This document shows positions 54,496 to 64,000 of a stretch of 64,000 bases of DNA, one piece after another (the stretch's first letter is position 1; every line of letters starts with the position of its first letter). Origin of the DNA: Thereva unica (Eukaryota; Arthropoda; Insecta; Diptera; Therevidae). The stretch covers positions 248,001 through 312,000 of the forward strand of contig CATLJY010000061.1 of the NCBI GenBank assembly GCA_949987705.1, in the 5' to 3' direction. Made by a program: the position numbers and the translations under genes. The notes below the pieces were generated by a model. It saw nothing but the letters and a program-made list of their open reading frames with translations, had not been told where the DNA came from and made no database searches.

Positions 54496-54511
54496 CCGGC
54501 TCGAAGGACCA
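54496..54511 (-). promoter_or_regulatory. BEL-2 primer binding site (probable)
   Basis: TGGTCCTTCGAGCCGG on minus, five bases inside the 5' LTR end at 54517. Starts with TGG, as needed to pair with a tRNA CCA end. The tRNA was not identified. Confidence 0.65.
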
Positions 54512-54516
54512 TTTTA

Positions 54517-55603
54517 TGTTTGCGAGAAGGGGTGCGGGGGTTTCCGATGGGGGATTTGATGGGATTTGGAAAGAAAATAAAGCACCAAACGCACCACAAA
54601 AAGATCGTATTTTTCTTAATTCACTTTTTATTTACTTTAAGGGCCTAAAGGCCCACTTATAATGAATGAATCTGAGCGGATTGGAATGTCAAAGTCACGC
54701 ATCTGCTCGGATTCACGCATCTGCTCGGATTCAAACGTCAAAATCTATTGTAAACAAGAGTGCAAAAAAATTCTTCATTTTGTGGTTTTTATAGCCAATT
54801 TTCGCTTTTTATAAATAATTTCATAATTTTTAACCTTGTTGACGAGTTGGTCGCCGGTAAACATTTTTACATTTCAACTTTTAACCTTATGTTTATCAAA
54901 TTGAACTGTCAATACGGCAATTTCTAATCTTTTAAAAACGAATGCGCTCAAATCCAACCGACAGCGCTCAAATCCGCTTGAATGCGTTCATTATAATCGG
55001 CCAGGTCTCAAATGTGTGCTGGGAAAACCAATTTGACAGTTCAATCCGTTTTGTTGCGCTCAAATCCGTTCATTATAATTGGGCATTATTACACTCAATC
55101 GAGCAATTATAGGGTATCGCGCGCCCGCGAATATTAAGAAAACTATCCAAAAATTAAAATAACTTATATTATAAAATTAAATAATTTAAATTAGGTATTT
55201 TTAAGAAAACATAAATCTAGCTATTCATGGTGGAAAATTTTAATATTTTCTATTAGTATATTAGTTATAATGGTTCAAAGTTCAGTACCTGCGCCCGGAA
55301 AATACTCCTATTTTGGTGGAAAAATTTTAAAATTTAATTAAAATTTCTATTTATCTTCAAACTATATTTCTATTTTTATGTTGAATTATAATTTTTGCTT
55401 GAAAGTTCAAATTATTAGTTTTGATTTTAAGCGAGCTTGCCTCGCTGGGTTCTGATCGGATACTAATTTTTCCTCCTCTCACGATCGCCTTCGATCGTCC
55501 ATCCTCGCTCGGGCTGCCGTTATCCTTACTCTGCTGTGTGGGGGATTCCTCTGGGATATCTGGTGTTGCAGAGCTGTATTTAGGGGGCGGGTAAACTCCA
55601 ACA
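54517..55603 (-). repeat. BEL-2 5' LTR with a 705-bp insertion
   Basis: On minus it begins TGTTGGAGTTTA at 55603 and ends CGCAAACA at 54517. Without the insert (54641-55345) it is about 382 bp. It supplies the uninterrupted sequence for all three breaks of the 3' LTR. Confidence 0.85.
54651..55084. mobile_element. 434-bp MITE in the BEL-2 5' LTR
   Basis: Termini GCCCACTTATAATGAAT and, inverted, GCCCAATTATAATGAAC, with subterminal GAGCGGATT and TGTCAA motifs on both arms. The wider foreign segment in the LTR is 54641-55345; the remaining 260 bp (55085-55345) is AT-rich and unrecognised. No clear TSD. Confidence 0.65.
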
Positions 55604-55608
55604 CTACG

Positions 55609-55880
55609 TGCGCACTTAAATTAATACATAGTAGTAACAGTTTTATATAATAATTTATTATTAAGAACTATAACTATTGACACCTACCAAAAACCTACTA
55701 TTGTCAAGAGAGGGGGAGTTATGTTAGTAGGGATCTGAGTATTTTTTAATAGGATGCCTTGTTGAGTGAAGGGGGGAAATAGGAGCTGTGACTATTGAAA
55801 ACCATACAACCTCTATTGACGGGCCCTGCTCCTTGCGTAATTGGTACGGTGTGGATATTCCATAAGTAATTTAGTGTGTT
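55609..55880. other. Flank right of BEL-2, nothing recognised
   Basis: Begins with the second CTACG copy (55604-55608). AT-rich with a GAGAGGGGGAGTT stretch at 55709. Confidence 0.35.
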
Positions 55881-55884
55881 GTGT

Positions 55885-57940
55885 ATTCACAAATTCACAT
55901 GGCAATCTCCCAGCGAGAGATACTGCAACCAAATAGACCACATTCTCATAGAAAGAAGGGCAGCCTTTAGTATCTTCAATGTAAGAACCTGTAGAGGTGC
56001 AAATTGTGAATCGGACCACTTCCTAGTTAAAGCTAGATTCAGATGTCGGCTGTCCACTCAAGAAAAAAGAAACAACAACCAAAAGAAAGTCGACGTCGAT
56101 CGCCTGCAGGAACAGATTGTTTTGGAGAGATATCGGGCAACTCTAGCAGAAAAGATAGGTCCCAATATAAATAACGAAGATACAGTCGAAGGTAAATGGA
56201 TAAGATTGAGCACGAAGGAAACTGTAGGTTACAACCGCACAGCCAGAGCCAGTGAATGGTACGATGAGGAGTGCAAAGCAGCTAGAGAGACCGACGAGGA
56301 GCAAGAAATTAAAATACGAGGAAACAAGAACTGCAAAAACATTTGCAGGAAGAAGAAAAGACATTTCCTCAACAATTACATCCTGAGGGCAGAGAAAAAC
56401 TTTGCGCAAAACAAAACACAGGAAGCATACAAGGAAGTAAACTTCTACAAGAAAGGCTTCAAACCATCCTCCGGTATATGTAGAACAAAAGAAGGCACTA
56501 TAATTACAGGCAGCGAAGATGTAAAGAAAAGGTGGAAGGAATTTTTTAGCGAGCTGGTGAACGCAAATGAGAGCATCGGACCTGTTACCAGATTCCCGTC
56601 TACAACATAACGATGACACAAGAGAAACAAATGTACCAACCCTGGAAGAATTACAGACTGCCATACAAACCTTAAAAAACAACAAATCTCCAGGAATTGA
56701 TGACATTCCAGCAGAGTTGATCAAACATAGAAACGACTCGCTTTCAGCAGTAATACATGAATTACTATGCTGCATATGAAGGAATGAAAAAATGCCTGAA
56801 GAATGGGAGCAAAGCACTATCTGCCCAATACACAAGAAAGGGGACAGATTCAACTGTGGAAACTATAGAGGCATATCTCTTATAAACACAGTACATAAAA
56901 TAATGACCAATATAATTAAGGCCAGACTGGAACCGCCGCAATAAGTGAATACCAAGCTAGATTCAAAAGAAATAGATCAACAATGGATCAAGTTTTGTCA
57001 ATAAGGCAAATCCTCCCAAAATGCTGGGAATATAACATCGACGTATATCAAATTTTCATCGACTATAAACAAGCATACGACAGCATCGACAGGGAAAAAA
57101 TGTATGCGACAATGCTGGACCTAAACATACTCCTAAAGATAGTGAAACTGACGAAAATGACAATGGAAAATTCAAGGTGTACAGTCAGAATACAAGGAGA
57201 ATTGACGGAGTCCTTCCCAGTCAAGCGGTGCAATTTAATCTCTGCCTAGAATTCGCAAAGTATACATTGATGCGAACGCAATCCTGCTTAACAAATCCAA
57301 ACAATTGGCAGGATATGCCGACGATATAAACTGCCTTGCCAGATCACCACCTGGGGGAATATAACTTATAACGGGTAAACGAATTTAACTACCTGGATGA
57401 CAACGATGAAACGATAGAAGTACAAAGAAAAATATACGCCGCAAACAGAACATACTTCTCACTACTGCCCGTAATGAAATCCAGAGACGTTCACAGAAAA
57501 AACAAAAATTAGAATCTACAAAACCAGCATACGTACAGTAGCTACGATTTGATGTGAAGCATGGGGTATCCCAGAAATCCGCAGACAAGACGGATATATT
57601 CGAGAGGAAGGTTATCCGAAGGATATACGGCCCAATCAATGAAGATAATGCATGGAAAATACGCTCCAATCACAAATTGTAAGATCTATACGAAGAGTGT
57701 AAACTCTCTACACATGCCAAGCTACTGCGTTTACGTTAGGCCGGTCATGTCCAAAGAATGGATAACTCAAGGATACCAAATCCCTATACCTACTACCAGA
57801 TGGCAGAAGACAAGTTGGGAAGACAATGTTAAGGCCGATGCAGCAAAACTGCTCAACATAAGAAACTGGAGACAAGCTGCGAAGTAGAGATAGGTTTGGA
57901 GGAAGAAGCTGATGGAGGCCAAGCCTCGAATTAATCAATG
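55885..57940 (+). pseudogene. RTE-like LINE (endonuclease end, RT, C-terminus), decayed
   Basis: Starts inside the endonuclease end: HKFTWQSPSERYCNQIDHIL, RTCRGANCESDHFLV. Then a connector (KKKRHFLNNYILRAEKNFA) and RT: LKNNKSPGIDDIPAELIK, CPIHKKGDRFNCGNYRGISL, YQARFKRNRSTMDQ, IFIDYKQAYDSID and GYADDINCLAR (catalytic YADD). The end has TTRWQKTSWEDNVKADAAKL and LLNIRNWRQAAK. At least five frameshifts or stops occur and part of the palm is missing after 57235. The 5' part is missing. The motif set is that of RTE-clade or craniofacial-type insect LINEs. Confidence 0.85.
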
Positions 57941-58011
57941 AATTTGATGTTGTCCGACAAAAATTGCACTTTAAGTTTTCCACTTAGGATGCCAAAGGCA
58001 AGCAAGGTATG

Positions 58012-58595
58012 GGTAATTTTCTCCTGTCAGATATCGGCAAGAGATCAAGCACTTTGAGCCTGTCCAAGTAGTGCGGTAGAGTTTGGAAATTATTTGGTAG
58101 TTATGGGGGTTATGTAGATGTCTCAGGATGAAAAAAATAAATCTCTTTTGACCGGATTTGATCCTCCTACTGCTCACTTGGAATATAGAATCCCAGATAG
58201 GATACGCATATTCCAGGATAGGACGGACTAAAGAACAGAAAAGTGTTTTTGTGACCCATACATTACCGAATTCTTTGGCTCTCTTGATGAAACCAAGGAG
58301 TTTACTGGCTGTAGCAATTATGTTGTCGTAGTGCATGTATTTCATTTTTCGGAGACTCCCTATTTTTTCGTGACAGATTGACTGTACTATAGGTGGCGCC
58401 TAGATCTACGATATGATCAACTTGATTCAACATTATGCCGTTGAGATAATATTTCTGCATTTGGGTTTTTTCCTCGAGAGAAGGTAATAGCAGAGATAAC
58501 ATAATACTCCGTATAAAGATGCGACAGCTAGAACAAAAAACCCGAACGCTTTTCGCATCGGCAGACCTCTGAGATTGCCTCCACCTTAGCAACAT
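58012..58595 (-). pseudogene. LINE RT C-terminal fragment
   Basis: From 58595 leftward: KYYLNGIMLNQVDHIVDLGA, a frameshift near 58350, IIATASKLLGFIKRAKEF, TLFCSLVRPILEYAYPIW, SSRRIKSGQKRFIFFILRHL and YQIISKLYR. This is the thumb and post-RT part of an insect non-LTR element. It continues a little left of the unit (to about 57971) in copy 1. Stops and frameshifts present. Confidence 0.8.
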
Positions 58596-58599
58596 GCAA

Positions 58600-60150
58600 C
58601 ATATTCGAGTTTCTAGCTACACAAGGAGGCGAACGTGGTCATGGTCCGCAGCACAAGACATGTGGTGAGTTTGTCGATAAGGAAGCTAGAGTTTTAGAGG
58701 GGCAAGGAAAGGAACTGACAACAGAATGTTTCTCGCAGCATTGTCATCTTTCAAACATTTACGTCTAGCGCTACATTGAAGGATTTTCCTGATGCTTTGT
58801 ATTTTAACTATTTCTTAGAACATTCAGTGTATTTTTTTAATGACTGTCTGAGATCCACTATCAATTTCACTTGATTTCAAATTCTTGGTGAGAGGGTTTG
58901 CGATATTTTTAAAATAGGTGATTAGTTGAGGTTTTGGTTACTTTTTTTTATTTTCTGGTATTTCGGTATTGGCTAACTCGATTGATTTTAGAAAGGAATT
59001 TAGGTAATTATTCTTTGTTTTATTTTATCCCAAATCTGGGACAATGGCTTTTTATAAATGCTTGCAAAGTTAACTCCAAGCCCACAATAAAAAATCGTAC
59101 GTCTGCTCAAAACAATTCGATCGTAATTGTTTTGGTAAAAATAAATTAAAAATAGGTTCAAGACCTTCATAGGCTTCATGTCAAGTCAATTTTCAGGAAA
59201 AAGGTATGACAGAAGGAATTCATTCTCGGACTTGCAATTACAGGATTTATCCATTTTAGAGTCAGTCCCCTTATCAACAATTAAATATTGAGCTCGTAAA
59301 TATATACTGCAAACAATGGAAGATGAAAAAAAATTTCTTTATACATATTTGTTCTTCTGGTGGAAACTAAAAAAAACAAGTTTTCAAATTTTTGGACTTC
59401 CATTTTTTTAGTTATAAATTTTCAAAAAGTCGAAAATCTTTTAAATCTTTAAATTGATCTAGTTCAAAAACTATTTGACATAGAAAGCTGAAAGTAGCAC
59501 CAATTCCTTCTGCTTCAGTAAGGCTTTAATACGTGATACACAATATAGTATTATTAGTAAGAATAAAACTATAGTATTACTAGTAAGAACGAAACTTTTG
59601 TTTTTGGAATATCTCAAAATAATATTTTTTCAAATTTTTGAAAAAATTATATTTTGTACATACAATCTTAACGTACATATAATGCCAAAATTTAGGATGG
59701 GACGACATTGGGATCATATAGAAATAAATGTTTTTAGGTACTCAATGAACGCAATATAAAACTAGTTGGGATGTGGGTTCGACCCTTTCGGTCCACACGA
59801 TCAACTTCCCAGTATGATGGATGTTGAATATTATGATTGGATATTTTAATAATAAATGAACAATAGGCAATATAGAATATATGCATAATACCGAGAATTT
59901 GTCACAATTGTTTATCAATATTTTCGTTAAAATGTCAAACTAAATTTGCGCACTTACAAGATTAGGATGACGAAAATGTATATAAAATTGATGTATTAAT
60001 GTTTTTCGGCACCTCAATGAAGCCGATATAGTTTTTAGTTCGCGCGGTATCGTGCAGGTACAAAAATCACTTAAGTCGCGCAAGTGTCGCGCCCAAAATC
60101 TGTCGGTCGATGAAGTTTGCCCCGTCTCAAAAGGCATAACACTTTGACGC
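58600..60150. other. Non-coding part of the tandem unit
   Basis: No supported ORF. AT-rich with repeated TAGTATTA / TAGTAAGAA motifs near 59545-59590. 60050-60160 may be the leader of the endonuclease ORF. Confidence 0.4.
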
Positions 60151-60162
60151 AGACAAATTTCA

Positions 60163-61119
60163 TTGACCCTGATGGTTGCGACAAGTGTAATTCCGGGAAA
60201 AATCTCCAAGAATGTGGCGATTGAGCCCGCGCAAACGAAGTCCCGTTACGAGTCACGCTTTGTCATTGACTTATGTAACATTCGTGGACTTCATGCGAAT
60301 TTCTCTTTTGTTGAGTGCCACCTACTGACTTTTAAACCCCCAATTTTCGCACTTAGTGAAACCCAAATATCACCGGATAATGACTTAAGTCATTACCAGA
60401 TATCGGGGTACACTTTAGTGCACAACCTCTCCCCCCATAGGGGTATTGCCATTTATGTTAGGGACGACGTGGCTTATTATAAAATATTTTCCAGCGCGAC
60501 TTCAGATTTTAATTATCTTTGGATTAAAATCATTTTCCAAAGCCACGTCATATTCTTCTGCTTCCTATACAGAAGTCCTAACATAAGTAACGAAGCCTCC
60601 ACCTTATCTTTTGATACTATTTCCGAACAAATCTCGGGATTCTTGTCGTCCAATCCTGAGTGTGAAATCATCGTTGCGGGTGATTTCAATGTTCACAATG
60701 TAAACTGGCTGACTTACTCAAATGGCACCAGTGTTTCTGGCAAGGACGTCGAGCTCTTTGCAGACACCAATAATTTGCATCAAATTGTTGATCATCCCAC
60801 GAGAGTCCCTGATGTTGCTGATCAAGGATCCTATCTCCTTGATCTTTTTCTAACTTCTCATCCAGCGCGTTATTCCGTCACAGTTGATTCACCTCTCGGC
60901 AATTCGGACCACTGCCTAGTTAGCGCTAGCTTCCCATTCAAATTTCCCACCCCTCCCAAACCAGTTAGAAGAACTGTATGGCATTATGGGAAGGCCAATT
61001 GGTTGGGGCTTATTAATTTTTTCCAATCTACTGACTGGAATCTGTGTTTCCGAAACAAAAACGTCAACTCTGCCGCTATCCGTATTTCTAGGATCATACA
61101 GGCAGGAATGGTAATTTAA
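60163..61119 (+). pseudogene. LINE apurinic-type endonuclease (5' part of ORF2), truncated
   Basis: Open for 318 codons. It has CNIRGLHANF, FALSETQISP, RGIAIYVRDDVAYY, FLYRSPNISN, IIVAGDFNVHNVNW (catalytic GDFN), HPTRVPDVADQGSYLLDLFL and LGNSDHCLVSASFPF (SDH): the full exonuclease-endonuclease-phosphatase fold with key residues in place. The frame then runs into the next tandem unit and stops; no RT follows. The domain itself is undamaged. It is probably a Jockey-like LINE. Confidence 0.88.
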
Positions 61120-61703
61120 GGTAATTTTCTCCTGTCAGATATCGGCAAGAGATCAAGCACTTTGAGCCTGTCCAAGTAGTGCGGTAGAGTTTGGAAATTA
61201 TTTGGTAGTTATGGGGGTTATGTAGATGTCTCAGGATGAAAAAAATAAATCTCTTTTGACCGGATTTGATCCTCCTACTGCTCACTTGGAATATAGAATC
61301 CCAGATAGGATACGCATATTCCAGGATAGGACGGACTAAAGAACAGAAAAGTGTTTTTGTGACCCATACATTACCGAATTCTTTGGCTCTCTTGATGAAA
61401 CCAAGGAGTTTACTGGCTGTAGCAATTATGTTGTCGTAGTGCATGTATTTCATTTTTCGGAGACTCCCTATTTTTTCGTGACAGATTGACTGTACTATAG
61501 GTGGCGCCTAGATCTACGATATGATCAACTTGATTCAACATTATGCCGTTGAGATAATATTTCTGCATTTGGGTTTTTTCCTCGAGAGAAGGTAATAGCA
61601 GAGATAACATAATACTCCGTATAAAGATGCGACAGCTAGAACAAAAAACCCGAACGCTTTTCGCATCGGCAGACCTCTGAGATTGCCTCCACCTTAGCAA
61701 CAT
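61120..61703 (-). pseudogene. LINE RT C-terminal fragment, second copy
   Basis: Duplicate of 58012-58595. Here the frame leaves the LINE at 61119 because the tandem joint follows (GENY then LKLPFLPV). Confidence 0.8.
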
Positions 61704-63270
61704 GCAACATATTCGAGTTTCTAGCTACACAAGGAGGCGAACGTGGTCATGGTCCGCAGCACAAGACATGTGGTGAGTTTGTCGATAAGGAAGCTAGAGT
61801 TTTAGAGGGGCAAGGAAAGGAACTGACAACAGAATGTTTCTCGCAGCATTGTCATCTTTCAAACATTTACGTCTAGCGCTACATTGAAGGATTTTCCTGA
61901 TGCTTTGTATTTTAACTATTTCTTAGAACATTCAGTGTATTTTTTTAATGACTGTCTGAGATCCACTATCAATTTCACTTGATTTCAAATTCTTGGTGAG
62001 AGGGTTTGCGATATTTTTAAAATAGGTGATTAGTTGAGGTTTTGGTTACTTTTTTTTATTTTCTGGTATTTCGGTATTGGCTAACTCGATTGATTTTAGA
62101 AAGGAATTTAGGTAATTATTCTTTGTTTTATTTTATCCCAAATCTGGGACAATGGCTTTTTATAAATGCTTGCAAAGTTAACTCCAAGCCCACAATAAAA
62201 AATCGTACGTCTGCTCAAAACAATTCGATCGTAATTGTTTTGGTAAAAATAAATTAAAAATAGGTTCAAGACCTTCATAGGCTTCATGTCAAGTCAATTT
62301 TCAGGAAAAAGGTATGACAGAAGGAATTCATTCTCGGACTTGCAATTACAGGATTTATCCATTTTAGAGTCAGTCCCCTTATCAACAATTAAATATTGAG
62401 CTCGTAAATATATACTGCAAACAATGGAAGATGAAAAAAAATTTCTTTATACATATTTGTTCTTCTGGTGGAAACTAAAAAAAACAAGTTTTCAAATTTT
62501 TGGACTTCCATTTTTTTAGTTATAAATTTTCAAAAAGTCGAAAATCTTTTAAATCTTTAAATTGATCTAGTTCAAAAACTATTTGACATAGAAAGCTGAA
62601 AGTAGCACCAATTCCTTCTGCTTCAGTAAGGCTTTAATACGTGATACACAATATAGTATTATTAGTAAGAATAAAACTATAGTATTACTAGTAAGAACGA
62701 AACTTTTGTTTTTGGAATATCTCAAAATAATATTTTTTCAAATTTTTGAAAAAATTATATTTTGTACATACAATCTTAACGTACATATAATGCCAAAATT
62801 TAGGATGGGACGACATTGGGATCATATAGAAATAAATGTTTTTAGGTACTCAATGAACGCAATATAAAACTAGTTGGGATGTGGGTTCGACCCTTTCGGT
62901 CCACACGATCAACTTCCCAGTATGATGGATGTTGAATATTATGATTGGATATTTTAATAATAAATGAACAATAGGCAATATAGAATATATGCATAATACC
63001 GAGAATTTGTCACAATTGTTTATCAATATTTTCGTTAAAATGTCAAACTAAATTTGCGCACTTACAAGATTAGGATGACGAAAATGTATATAAAATTGAT
63101 GTATTAATGTTTTTCGGCACCTCAATGAAGCCGATATAGTTTTTAGTTCGCGCGGTATCGTGCAGGTACAAAAATCACTTAAGTCGCGCAAGTGTCGCGC
63201 CCAAAATCTGTCGGTCGATGAAGTTTGCCCCGTCTCAAAAGGCATAACACTTTGACGCAGACAAATTTCA

Positions 63271-64000
63271 TTGACCCTGATGGTTGCGACAAGTGTAATT
63301 CCGGGAAAAATCTCCAAGAATGTGGCGATTGAGCCCGCGCAAACGAAGTCCCGTTACGAGTCACGCTTTGTCATTGACTTATGTAACATTCGTGGACTTC
63401 ATGCGAATTTCTCTTTTGTTGAGTGCCACCTACTGACTTTTAAACCCCCAATTTTCGCACTTAGTGAAACCCAAATATCACCGGATAATGACTTAAGTCA
63501 TTACCAGATATCGGGGTACACTTTAGTGCACAACCTCTCCCCCCATAGGGGTATTGCCATTTATGTTAGGGACGACGTGGCTTATTATAAAATATTTTCC
63601 AGCGCGACTTCAGATTTTAATTATCTTTGGATTAAAATCATTTTCCAAAGCCACGTCATATTCTTCTGCTTCCTATACAGAAGTCCTAACATAAGTAACG
63701 AAGCCTCCACCTTATCTTTTGATACTATTTCCGAACAAATCTCGGGATTCTTGTCGTCCAATCCTGAGTGTGAAATCATCGTTGCGGGTGATTTCAATGT
63801 TCACAATGTAAACTGGCTGACTTACTCAAATGGCACCAGTGTTTCTGGCAAGGACGTCGAGCTCTTTGCAGACACCAATAATTTGCATCAAATTGTTGAT
63901 CATCCCACGAGAGTCCCTGATGTTGCTGATCAAGGATCCTATCTCCTTGATCTTTTTCTAACTTCTCATCCAGCGCGTTATTCCGTCACAGTTGATTCAC
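63271..64000 (+). pseudogene. LINE endonuclease, second copy, cut by window end
   Basis: Same sequence as 60163-60892. Contains GDFN and the start of the region before SDH. Completeness cannot be judged here. Confidence 0.8.

Larger units (their letters stand above)
16365..55603 (-). mobile_element. BEL/Pao LTR retrotransposon BEL-2, stretched to 39 kb by nested insertions
   Basis: The outermost ends are TGTTTGCGAG at 16365 and CTCCAACA ending at 55603. CTACG stands on both outer sides (16360-16364 and 55604-55608), a 5-bp TSD typical of BEL/Pao. On the minus strand the element begins TGTTGGAGTTTA and its LTR ends CGCAAACA. A primer-site-like TGGTCCTTCGAGCCGG follows at 54511-54496. Gag, zinc knuckles, protease, RT, RNase H and integrase follow in order down to 43477, then the 3' LTR from 43192. 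The 3' LTR is split into pieces at 16365-16541, 27549-27567, 28142-28331 and 43172-43192. All other elements between belong to later insertions. The copy is dead. Confidence 0.85.
58012..61119. repeat. 3108-bp tandem unit, copy 1
   Basis: Matches 61120-64000 at an offset of 3108 with no difference found by eye. Holds a minus-strand LINE RT tail, a 1.5 kb non-coding part and a + strand LINE endonuclease. At the joint, GGTAATTT occurs on both sides (61113 and 61120), an 8-base microhomology. Confidence 0.95.
61120..64000. repeat. 3108-bp tandem unit, copy 2 (cut by window end)
   Basis: 2881 of 3108 bases are visible, the same as copy 1 by eye. If complete, it would end 227 bp outside the window. 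Confidence 0.95.

Noticed and set aside
56143..56853. 236-codon minus ORF
   Set aside because: Antisense shadow of the RTE-like LINE coding strand.
59940..60209. Minus ORF repeated at 63048-63317
   Set aside because: Seen twice only because of the tandem duplication; no domain; overlaps the endonuclease start on the other strand.

Overview
The window looks like an insect chromosome, probably a fly (Brachycera). The support is spliced genes with GT-AG introns, no bacterial-type genes, AT-rich spacers, and insect-type transposon families (BEL/Pao with an errantivirus-like envelope, PIF/Harbinger, mariner-like, hAT and Jockey/RTE-like LINEs). The species cannot be named from the sequence. Only one host gene is recognisable, on the + strand at 11451-16126. 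It encodes a cysteine-rich, acidic and glycine-rich protein in at least four exons whose splice phases agree. Its 5' exons were not found.

Left part (1-11450): a broken hAT transposase, a minus-strand LINE split by a 2.5 kb TIR element (TSD TAA) that itself holds two smaller TIR elements and a long hairpin, a gypsy-type RT fragment, and a + strand Jockey-like LINE fragment.

Middle (16365-55603): this 39.2 kb is one old BEL/Pao retrotransposon (called BEL-2 here), minus strand, stretched by nested insertions. Its outer ends are flanked by a 5-bp TSD, CTACG, at 16360-16364 and 55604-55608. Its left LTR is broken by three insertions. (i) An 11 kb block holds an intact young BEL/Pao element with identical 629-bp LTRs and one 2500-codon gag-pol-env-like ORF (BEL-1). 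(ii) A 574-bp MITE, for which the other BEL-2 LTR is the natural empty site. (iii) A 14.8 kb block bounded by 30-bp CAGTGGG inverted repeats. Block iii contains more MITEs and a 118-bp satellite array, and the array is split by a 7.5 kb LTR element with 1915-bp LTRs and TSD GTGG.

The 7.5 kb element is the most unusual thing here. It has no recognisable gag or pol. Its tRNA-Lys-type primer binding site shows that it reads on the minus strand. In that sense direction it carries pieces of three cellular genes: a decayed peroxiredoxin inside each LTR, an intact PAIP1-like ORF (PAM2 motif plus MIF4G-like domain), and a decayed ALG12 mannosyltransferase copy. Next to its 3' LTR lies a nearly full-length tRNA-Lys copy with its CCA end. 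It looks like a young non-autonomous retroelement that has captured host transcripts.

BEL-2 itself is dead: frameshifts, a protease active site reading D-P-G, a PIF/Harbinger element with two genes in its leader, and a MITE between its gag and zinc-knuckle parts.

Right part (55609-64000): a decayed RTE-like LINE, then a 3108-bp block (LINE RT tail on minus, LINE endonuclease on plus) present as two direct tandem copies, the second cut by the window end.
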